DNA from: REEB76 sp049698775 | GTDB lineage: Bacteria; Pseudomonadota; Gammaproteobacteria; Natronospirales; REEB76 | Assembly: GCA_049698775.1 (NCBI GenBank) | Contig: JBAVYM010000041.1 | Coordinates: 1 to 64,000, forward strand | Length of the DNA stretch: 64,000 bases | Direction of reading: 5' to 3' | In this document: positions 57,663-64,000 of the stretch, in pieces | Position numbering within the stretch: the stretch's first letter is position 1 | Layout: every line of letters begins with the position of its first letter | Made by a program: the position numbers and the translations under genes | The notes under the pieces: generated by a model | Databases searched by the model: none | The model's input: only the letters and a program-made list of their open reading frames with translations | What the model was told of the DNA's origin: nothing

Positions 57663-59072
57663 TCAAAACAGCGGTTTTTCCCGCAGCGTGGTGCGAGCCA
57701 GCCACTTTTCTCCCTTGACCACCGCTGCACCCGTGTGCAACGTCATGGGGTCCGGCGCACCCGCCGCCGTCAGATTGGAATGACACAGCGCCATGCGCGG
57801 GCGCCCGGCGATTTTTTTTCCGATCTTCAGATACTGGGTTTCACCGCCCGCCTCCGGTGCGCGCAGGTACACCAGGAAGGATGCCACTCGCTGACCCGAG
57901 TGGTCACCGATGCGCAGGTTGTTTTCCAGGCGCGCGGCGTCGAAATAATCCAGATGCGGTGCGTAACGATCATTGGCCTGATAGCGCAGCACCGACAACG
58001 GTTCCACGTGGCTGGTGGGCAGGTCAAAGATCGCCGCGATGCGCCGTTCGATATTGCGCACCACGGCGTCGCTGTCCGGCAGGTGGAATACCGCCGCCTC
58101 GCCGGTGAACGCGGTCTGCTCGCCCGACAGGCGTTCGCGCGTGGCTACGCGCGCTGGCGCGAGACGCGCCGCGGCCAGTGCCTGCAGATGCGCGCATTCG
58201 CTCTCACTGACGAAGTTGTCCACCGTGAAAATGTGCGGCGTTGCGCTGATGACATTGGGCCCGTCTGGCTGATGCGGCTTGCCGGTACTGACATCCCGCG
58301 CCGCGGCGACGGTCAACGCGGGTTCCCCGAGAGTGGCGAGATTTTCTTCCGCGAAGTGCAGTAAAACCAGCGGATTGGCGGCCAGCGCGGCATCGGATTC
58401 TAGCCGCTGCTGAATGACGCGCAGGCGTTCGCGCAGGCGTTCCGCAAGCCCGATGGCTTTGGTACGCGCAGCGGAATCAAGCTGCGCGTCCAATTGAGCG
58501 AGTTGTTCTTCGGCCAGCGGATAGCGCGCGAACGCCGCCATCGCCAGACAGGCGTGTGCCGCCTGCAAATCCTGCGATTGCTCGTGATTGGCCATGTAAC
58601 GCAGGCCCAGATTGAAAAGCCCGCGTGGATCGGCGAGCGCCGCGGCGCGCACATAGCTTTCGGTTGCCGCGCACGCATCCGACTTTGTGCCCAGGCCCTC
58701 GTCGTGCATGTAAGCCAGATTGCAGAGCGCGTGCGGGTACGCCATGGCGGCGGTGCGCGCGTACCAACGCAAGGCTTCGGCATCGTCCCGGGCTACGCCG
58801 TAGCCGAGCATATATAAATCCGCGAGCCGGTCCTGGGCCACGGGATGACCCTGTGCAGCGGCCTGCCGGTACCAGTGCGCGGCTTCGGAGGCGGCGTCCG
58901 GCAACAGGTGCACCTGGGCGTACAGATGTCCCAGGGCCACTTTGGCTTCGATGCAATCCGCCGATGCGGACTTTTTCAGGAGTTCCAAACCGCGGTCGAA
59001 TTCCGGTGTGCCAAATTGATTGGCGCTCACCAGCGCTTCGCCGTCCTTGCACCAGATTTCCGGCGTGCTCAT
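57663..59072 (-). CDS. Sel1-repeat/prolyl 4-hydroxylase fusion protein
   Basis: 469 residues. The first half has Sel1-type repeats (AKVALGHLYAQVHLLPDAAS, AQDRLADLYMLGYGVARDD, ALCNLAYMHDEGLGT). The second is a 2-oxoglutarate/Fe(II) dioxygenase like prolyl 4-hydroxylase: HxD in YAPHLDYFD, and His/Lys in TLHTGAAVVKGEKWLAR. It may hydroxylate proline in a protein captured by the repeats. Convergent with tyrS, 10 nt apart. Confidence 0.85.
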   Translation of the reverse strand: MSTPEIWCKDGEALVSANQFGTPEFDRGLELLKKSASADCIEAKVALGHLYAQVHLLPDAASEAAHWYRQAAAQGHPVAQDRLADLYMLGYGVARDDAEALRWYARTAAMAYPHALCNLAYMHDEGLGTKSDACAATESYVRAAALADPRGLFNLGLRYMANHEQSQDLQAAHACLAMAAFARYPLAEEQLAQLDAQLDSAARTKAIGLAERLRERLRVIQQRLESDAALAANPLVLLHFAEENLATLGEPALTVAAARDVSTGKPHQPDGPNVISATPHIFTVDNFVSESECAHLQALAAARLAPARVATRERLSGEQTAFTGEAAVFHLPDSDAVVRNIERRIAAIFDLPTSHVEPLSVLRYQANDRYAPHLDYFDAARLENNLRIGDHSGQRVASFLVYLRAPEAGGETQYLKIGKKIAGRPRMALCHSNLTAAGAPDPMTLHTGAAVVKGEKWLARTTLREKPLF

Positions 59073-59165
59073 GCTGGCAGTGTAGCAAAGGCTTTGGCTT
59101 GATTGGTCGGCTTGGTTCCCCCCGCGACTGTGGAGTAACCTGTACGCCCTTTTCCGAGGCGCGGC

Positions 59166-60359
59166 ATGCAACTCACCGGCAAACACATCCTCCTCGGCGT
59201 CACTGGCGGCATCGCCTCGTATAAATGCCCGGATCTGGTGCGGCGGCTGCGCGAATCCGGCGCCGAGGTGCAGGTGGTGATGACTCAGAGCGCGCAGCGC
59301 TTCGTGACACCACTGACATTCCAGGCTGTCTCAGGCAAGGCCGTGCATACGGAACTCTGGGATACCTCCGCCGAATTCGCCATGGGACATATTGAACTTG
59401 CGCGCTGGGCGGATCTGGTGCTGGTGGCGCCGGCCACCGCCGGTTTTATGGCGCGGCTCGCCCACGGCCACGCCGATGATCTGCTCACCACTCTTTGCCT
59501 CGCCGCACAAGCACCCATCGCCGTCGCGCCGGCCATGAACTGGGTAATGTGGGAACATGCCGCGACCCAGGAAAACGTGCGGCATCTTGCCGGACGCGGC
59601 GTGCGCATCTTGGGCCCAGTAGCCGGCGAACTGGCGGAAGGCGAGATCGGCATGGGCCGCATGCTGGAACCGGCGGAAATCGTCGCCGCCTTGAATGACA
59701 CCAGCAGCACCCCGCTCAAGGGGATACGCATATTGGTCACCGCCGGACCCACGCGCGAACCCATTGATCCAGTGCGTTACTTGAGCAACCGCAGTTCCGG
59801 CAAGATGGGTTTTGCGGTGGCGCGCGCCGCCGCCGAAGCTGGCGCGCAGGTGACGCTGGTGAGCGGCCCCACGCATCTCGCCACGCCGCGCGACGTGCGC
59901 CGCGTGGACGTGGAGACCGCAGTGCAGATGCACGCGGCGGTCATGCGCGAAGTGGCGCACACGGATATTTTCATTGCTGCAGCGGCGGTGGCGGATTACG
60001 CGCCTGCGGAAGCGGCGCGTCAGAAAATCAAGAAACGCAATGATGCTCTGGAGCTGAAGCTGACGAAAACCCCGGATATTCTGGCTGAAGTGGCGGCGCG
60101 CAAACCTAAACCTTTCACCGTGGGCTTCGCCGCGGAAACCGAGCAACTCGAAGCGCGTGCGCGCGAGAAGCTGGAAAACAAACGTCTCGATATGATTGCT
60201 GCCAACTGGGTGGGCGCGGGCCGCGGTTTCGAACGCGATGACAATGCGCTTACGGTTTATTGGAAGGGCGATTCTGCGGCACTCGGGAGTGCCTCGAAGC
60301 TGGAGTTGGCGCAGCGACTCATGCAACTTGTTGCCGAGCGCTATCTACAAAGCCGCTGA
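59166..60359 (+). CDS. coaBC: Phosphopantothenoylcysteine decarboxylase/synthetase
   Basis: 397 residues. The N-terminal flavoprotein half (GVTGGIASYKCPDLVRRL, AMNWVMWEHAAT) is CoaC with the active His and Asn region; the C-terminal half (TAGPTREPIDPVRYLSN, SGKMGFAVARAA) is CoaB. It makes phosphopantetheine in CoA synthesis. It overlaps the upstream opposite-strand open frame only, and dut follows after 42 nt. Confidence 0.97.
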   Translation: MQLTGKHILLGVTGGIASYKCPDLVRRLRESGAEVQVVMTQSAQRFVTPLTFQAVSGKAVHTELWDTSAEFAMGHIELARWADLVLVAPATAGFMARLAHGHADDLLTTLCLAAQAPIAVAPAMNWVMWEHAATQENVRHLAGRGVRILGPVAGELAEGEIGMGRMLEPAEIVAALNDTSSTPLKGIRILVTAGPTREPIDPVRYLSNRSSGKMGFAVARAAAEAGAQVTLVSGPTHLATPRDVRRVDVETAVQMHAAVMREVAHTDIFIAAAAVADYAPAEAARQKIKKRNDALELKLTKTPDILAEVAARKPKPFTVGFAAETEQLEARAREKLENKRLDMIAANWVGAGRGFERDDNALTVYWKGDSAALGSASKLELAQRLMQLVAERYLQSR

Positions 60360-60401
60360 CCAGGATTTCAATCCCGCGTCCATCAACGTCGAGGATTTTT
60401 C

Positions 60402-60857
60402 ATGCACGCTGTAAAAGTGAAGATTCTGGATGCGCGCATCGGCAAGGAATTCCCGCTGCCCGCCTACGCCACATCGGGTTCCGCGGGCCTGGACCTGCGC
60501 GCCTGTCTCAAACAGGCTCAGATACTCAAACCCGGCGACACGGTGCTGATTCCTTCCGGCATCGCTATCCATATCGACGATCCGGGTTATGCCGCGGTGC
60601 TGTTGCCACGCTCCGGACTCGGTCACAAGCATGGCATCGTGCTCGGCAATCTGGTGGGCCTGATAGATTCCGATTACCAGGGTGAAATCCTGGTGTCGTG
60701 CTGGAACCGCGGCCACGAGGAATTTGTCATCCAACCCGGGGAACGCATCGCGCAGATGATTATTGTGCCGGTGGTGCAGGCAAGATTCGAAATGGTGGCT
60801 GAATTTGCCGAAAGTGCGCGCGGCACCGGCGGCTTTGGTCATTCTGGCCAGCATTGA
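60402..60857 (+). CDS. dut: dUTP diphosphatase
   Basis: 151 residues. The five dUTPase motifs are visible: SAGLDLRA, PRSGLGHKHGI, GNLVGLIDSDYQGE, GERIAQMI, and the C-terminal RGTGGFGHSGQH. It keeps dUTP low and makes dUMP for thymidylate synthesis. coaBC-dut is a standard gammaproteobacterial pair. Confidence 0.97.
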   Translation: MHAVKVKILDARIGKEFPLPAYATSGSAGLDLRACLKQAQILKPGDTVLIPSGIAIHIDDPGYAAVLLPRSGLGHKHGIVLGNLVGLIDSDYQGEILVSCWNRGHEEFVIQPGERIAQMIIVPVVQARFEMVAEFAESARGTGGFGHSGQH

Positions 60858-60884
60858 TTTTGTCGGCAACGGCGCGGAGTAGTA

Positions 60885-61062
60885 CCTGTAGGTTGGGCTG
60901 AGCGCAGTGAAGCCCAACATGAATCCAATCTCGCAATGACACAACCGAACCAGCGTCATTGCGAGTGCAGCGAAGCAATCTCGTGATGAGATTGCTGCGG
61001 CCGGTGACCAGCCTCGCAATGACAAATTGGGGTTCGGAAGACCTCACCCCAAGCTACTCCAG
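60885..61062. repeat. Composite intergenic repeat
   Basis: Contains TAGGTTGGGCTGAGCGCAGT near 60890, a GCAATGAC-type segment with TCATTGCGAGTGCAGCGAAG near 60956, and TTGGGGTTCGGAAGACCTCA near 61027, the last shared with 40246-40270. The right edge supplies the TAG stop of the gene at 61054. It fills the gap between dut and that gene. Confidence 0.75.
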
Positions 61063-62811
61063 CGTCATGGTGGTGTAGCGCTTGGACAGCTTCTCGAAGC
61101 GCGGATCGCCGTGCAGTGGCGCATACATCGGATTGATGGCGAGGTCGCTGCAGCTAACAGGTAGGGCGGCGCAGATGTCTGGCAGCATTTGCATGGCCGT
61201 GGCCTTCTCGCCCAGCGTCAGATAAAGCTGCAACAGATCGTCTTGCGATTGGGGGCTGATGTGGGCGCGGCGCAGCGCGTTGAGCGCCGCCAATGCCTTG
61301 GGGCGAAGCGCCGGTTTGAGCAGCGCCTGATAGGTCAGCCGGCCCGCGTCCACCAGTTGTTTGTCCAGAGCCGTCGCCGGCTGGACCAGATCGAAGGCCT
61401 TGACCGCCTCCTCACCGCGCTGCAACTGCGTGTAGGCGAAGGCGAGATAGAACGCAGCATCAATGTCGTGCGGGGAGAGCTCGATCATCGCCTGCGACGC
61501 CGCCAGCTCCTGCGGCCAGTCGCCGGCGTCCTGGGCGACCGCGGCAAGGTTGTTCTGCGCGCTCACGCTGTCGGGGTCGAGCCGCGCGGCTTCCTGAAAT
61601 TCCGCCAGTCCGGGCTTGAGCGGCAGCACCGTGCCGTACTCCAGATGTGCGGGTGCATTGTTGGGGTCGAGCTTGAGCGCCTGCTGGTATTTCGCCGTGG
61701 CCTGGGCGATGCGGTTGTCGTTGTCATCAGCATTGGCCAGTTGCACCAGTGCGTTGACGTTATGCGGATCGAGCGCCAGCGCCTTCTCGGCCGCCGCGCG
61801 CATCTTCGGCAGCGCCTCTTGCAACGGCAGCGTGGACCATTGCGTCAACCCAAAGTAGGCGTATGCCAGCCCGGCCCAAGCGTCGGCGTAGTTCGGATCG
61901 AGCTTCAGGGCCGCCTGGAAATCCTCGAGCGCGGCTTGCGAATCCGCCGCGGTATGGCGATCTATGGCCGCAAGGCTCTTGAGATACAGTTCATGCGCCT
62001 GCGGGTTGAGCGTGGGCGCGGCCTGCAGGCCGGCGAACTTCACTTGCAGCGCGCCCGCGATCGCCGCGGAGATCTTGTCCTGCACCGCGAAGATGTTCTT
62101 GAACGGCTCATCGTAATGCGCCGACCACAGTTGCCGGCCGGTCACGGTGCTAACCAGTTCCGCCGACACGCGAACCTGATCGCCCGCGCGCTGGATGCTG
62201 CCGTCGAGGATGTGCGCAACGTTCAAAGTGTGACCCATTTCGCCAGCGGTCTGCTTGGTATCATGGAACTTGGATGCGGTATCCCAGGCGATCACGGTCA
62301 GGCCGGTGCTCTGGCCGAGCGCCCCGGTCAGTTCTTCGGTGATGCCGTCGCTGAAGTATTGCTGGCTCTTGTCACCGCTCAAGTTGGCGAACGGCAGCAC
62401 CACGATGGAATCGGTGGGTGGATTGAAGGCGGGCGCGGCCTGTTCGGCAGCTAAACGTTGCGCATGGTGTTCGGAGAATCGCCAAGCGTAGATACCTGAA
62501 ATCACCACCAGGACCACCACCGCGGTGGCGATGGCCGCACCGAGTTTCCAGTGCAAGCGCTGCCATGAATTGTATTTGGCGGGATCACTGGGCTTGATGA
62601 GCATCCAGGCCAGCACCAACACCACCGGGAAACCCAGCAGCAGCACGATGATGATTACCGGCACGGCACCGGTCCAGCCGAAATACGGAAAGGCGCGGCT
62701 TACCACCTGGATCACAAACGCAGCAAAGACTGCATAGCCCACCACCACTCGGTAGATATGGTGCTGCTTCAGGCGCGCGAACAAGCCCGGTTGATTGCTG
62801 GCGGTTTCCAT
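61054..62811 (-). CDS. Membrane-anchored TolB-like/TPR protein, paralogue 3
   Basis: 585 residues with the same plan as the proteins at 5632 and 8365: LKQHHIYRVVVGYAVFAA at the N-terminus, helices through ISGIYAW, an Ala/Gln linker, a TolB-like domain starting DSIVVLPFANLSGD with YFSDGITEEL and ILDGSIQRAGDQVRV, then TPR repeats. The Trp after ISGIYA aligns with the TGA of paralogue 1. The stop codon lies in the flanking repeat. Confidence 0.85.
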   Translation of the reverse strand: METASNQPGLFARLKQHHIYRVVVGYAVFAAFVIQVVSRAFPYFGWTGAVPVIIIVLLLGFPVVLVLAWMLIKPSDPAKYNSWQRLHWKLGAAIATAVVVLVVISGIYAWRFSEHHAQRLAAEQAAPAFNPPTDSIVVLPFANLSGDKSQQYFSDGITEELTGALGQSTGLTVIAWDTASKFHDTKQTAGEMGHTLNVAHILDGSIQRAGDQVRVSAELVSTVTGRQLWSAHYDEPFKNIFAVQDKISAAIAGALQVKFAGLQAAPTLNPQAHELYLKSLAAIDRHTAADSQAALEDFQAALKLDPNYADAWAGLAYAYFGLTQWSTLPLQEALPKMRAAAEKALALDPHNVNALVQLANADDNDNRIAQATAKYQQALKLDPNNAPAHLEYGTVLPLKPGLAEFQEAARLDPDSVSAQNNLAAVAQDAGDWPQELAASQAMIELSPHDIDAAFYLAFAYTQLQRGEEAVKAFDLVQPATALDKQLVDAGRLTYQALLKPALRPKALAALNALRRAHISPQSQDDLLQLYLTLGEKATAMQMLPDICAALPVSCSDLAINPMYAPLHGDPRFEKLSKRYTTMTLE

Positions 62812-62954
62812 GCGTCGCTGTTCCCCTGTGGAGGCATAGCCTAGCGCAAGTGGCGAAGGCGTGCAGGGAGCGGGGAAAAAACTTCGGGAGCCAATACCTT
62901 GCCCCTCGCCAAACTCAGTACGGACCCTTCGACTCCGCGCCTGTGGCGCTACGC

Positions 62955-63056
62955 TCAGAGCTTGCCCCGGACTTGATCCGGGGGCGAACGGTGTTTTAAA
63001 CCCGCTGACTTTGTCTTGGCCGGGTTTTTGTGGGAGCGCCGATATTCGGCGCGATT
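62955..63056. repeat. Palindromic repeats in the 62812-63092 intergenic region
   Basis: CCCCGGA-CTTGA-TCCGGGG at 62965-62983 is a perfect hairpin, and TGTGGGAGCGCCGATATTCG (63029-63048) begins a second (stem GCGCCGA with TCGGCGC), of the same family as 5540. No gene or other signal is seen in this 281-bp gap. Confidence 0.65.
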
Positions 63057-63092
63057 CTTTGTGGGCGGAAATCGCGACGGAGGCAGAAACTC

Positions 63093-63734
63093 TCAGCCGC
63101 CGCCGTTGCCCTGCAATTGCTTGAAGCGCGTGATATACGCTTCATAGCGTTCCCGCGTGGTCTGCTCGTCCTGTTGTTGTTGCAGTAGCAATTGCTGATC
63201 GGTCTTGATCTGCTGTTGCACGCTGTCCAGGTTTTTTGTCAGATCGGCGGGAATTGGTTTGCGGGCATGGGTCAGTTCGGTTTCACGCGCCTGATATTCC
63301 GTCAGCGTCTTTTGCAGACCGCTGATGGCGCTGTTGGTCAGTTTGATCTGCGAGTCCATGGCGGCGAGCCGGCTGTCGCGGTCCTGCTCGATGTCTGAAA
63401 CCGAGGTATAGGTATCGCGCAGCATCTGGTCGTTGGCCTGCTGCTGTTGATCCTGTTGGGTTTTTTCCGCCGCCGCCGCCTGGGCTTGTTGTTCCTTGGC
63501 AATTTCCGCCGGGGTCTTAGCGGCATTCAGGGTTTTGACGGTGACGCCTTCGCTGTTGAGCACGTCCAGTTGCTGACTGGCGTATTCCGGCGGCACGCTG
63601 CTGCCGTAATGCACCACGCCCTGCTTGTCCACCCACTTGTAGAGTTTCGGGGTTTTATCCTGGGCAAACGCGCCTACGGCAAACACGGTCGCAAGAAGCG
63701 CCGCAAGAATCAATGCGGGGATGCGTGGTTTCAT
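63093..63734 (-). CDS. DUF4124 domain-containing exported protein
   Basis: 213 residues with a signal peptide (cut after GAFA). KLYKWVDKQGVVHYGSSVPPEYA is the DUF4124 motif. The rest is Gln-rich and predicted coiled coil (QAQAAAAEKTQQDQQQQANDQ and LLLQQQQDEQTTRERYEAYI). Such proteins are frequent in Gammaproteobacteria and of unknown function. It is followed by no visible terminator. Confidence 0.85.
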   Translation of the reverse strand: MKPRIPALILAALLATVFAVGAFAQDKTPKLYKWVDKQGVVHYGSSVPPEYASQQLDVLNSEGVTVKTLNAAKTPAEIAKEQQAQAAAAEKTQQDQQQQANDQMLRDTYTSVSDIEQDRDSRLAAMDSQIKLTNSAISGLQKTLTEYQARETELTHARKPIPADLTKNLDSVQQQIKTDQQLLLQQQQDEQTTRERYEAYITRFKQLQGNGGG

Positions 63735-63804
63735 GTGGCAGGCCGTGTATGCGTATGAATCTGGGGAGAAAAGTATAGCATCGTCGCCAGAGGGGCTTAG
63801 CGCA

Positions 63805-64000
63805 TCAGGCCCCGTAGCGTTGACGGTATTCCCGCAGCGTGGTGAGCGAAGCCGCGAGATCCGGCCGGCTTTCCAGCCACCCGATGATGTCCTCGAGCCG
63901 CGCGATGGCGGCCACCTCGATATGTTCGGTTTCGCGCAGTTCGGCGATGGCAGATTTTTCCCGCTGGCCGCGTTCCTGCCGATCCAGCGCGATGACCAGG
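63805..64000 (-). CDS. pyrE: Orotate phosphoribosyltransferase, C-terminal part
   Basis: Only the last 64 codons are in the window, and the gene continues past the edge. LVIALDRQERGQREKSAIAE is the catalytic loop/ribose-phosphate region of PyrE, and the C-terminal helix ends LREYRQRYGA. It makes OMP in pyrimidine synthesis. pyrE near dut and coaBC is normal in Gammaproteobacteria. Confidence 0.92.
   Translation of the reverse strand, partial: LVIALDRQERGQREKSAIAELRETEHIEVAAIARLEDIIGWLESRPDLAASLTTLREYRQRYGA

Noticed and set aside
62998..63028. Terminator after the DUF4124 gene or before paralogue 3
   Set aside because: AAACCCG and CGGGTTTT could pair, but the loop is about 16 nt and the stem short.

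Overview
The window is chromosomal DNA of a GC-rich gammaproteobacterium. The evidence is the gene order rsmD next to ftsY-ftsE-ftsX-rpoH, the coaBC-dut...pyrE neighbourhood, coaD-yfhL, an RpoH-box sigma-32, and REP-like palindromes typical of that class. The order within Gammaproteobacteria cannot be fixed from the sequence. Respiration is aerobic (aa3-type cytochrome c oxidase) with a nitric-oxide branch. No rRNA, tRNA, CRISPR array or complete insertion sequence was seen.

Layout. 1-5444: cytochrome c oxidase assembly run (ctaG, ctaE, DUF2909, SURF1, a Sco-like protein, ctaA, ctaB). 5.6-16.3 kb: accessory segment with two membrane-anchored TolB-like/TPR paralogues (the first interrupted by one in-frame TGA), two VapBC pairs, one ParE-type pair, a diheme cytochrome c, an alpha/beta hydrolase coupled to an MFS transporter, and small secreted proteins. 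16.3-24.4 kb: cytochrome b561, rpoH with a perfect CIRCE operator, ftsX-ftsE-ftsY, a large lipase-like lipoprotein, rsmD, coaD, yfhL. 24.4-32.3 kb: nitric-oxide region (qNOR, a CopD-like membrane protein, hemerythrin, a Dnr-type regulator, ferredoxin, thrB, nnrS, AhpD-like), linked by perfect TTGAT-N4-ATCAA boxes. A third box at 35.9 kb fronts a DUF2249 gene. 32.3-40.1 kb: DUF488, sdhB without its partners, a cysteine-synthase-like enzyme, lipA, ggt, murB and an AT-rich orphan. 40.2-45.1 kb: vitamin B12 uptake (cobalamin riboswitch, btuB, a lipoprotein, btuD, btuC). 45.3-46.6 kb: rppH, a GNAT gene and a MITE-like element. 46.6-51.4 kb: iron, with a Fur-type box between a cupredoxin/FTR1/beta-barrel/diheme-peroxidase operon and bfd-bfr. 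51.5-64 kb: housekeeping genes (hemJ-like, bactofilin, erpA, anmK, M23 peptidase, tyrS, coaBC, dut, end of pyrE), a Sel1-prolyl-hydroxylase fusion and a third TolB/TPR paralogue.

How it works together. The clearest systems are (i) a Dnr regulon in which the regulator, qNOR, hemerythrin, ferredoxin, NnrS and DUF2249 protein probably sense, reduce and repair NO damage; (ii) an iron operon that pairs an FTR1 permease and cupredoxin with a diheme c-type peroxidase lipoprotein instead of the usual EfeB or P19 partners; and (iii) HrcA-type control placed on the heat-shock sigma factor gene. Repeats overlap gene 3' ends repeatedly and supply the stop codons of ctaA, the diheme peroxidase gene and the third TolB/TPR gene.
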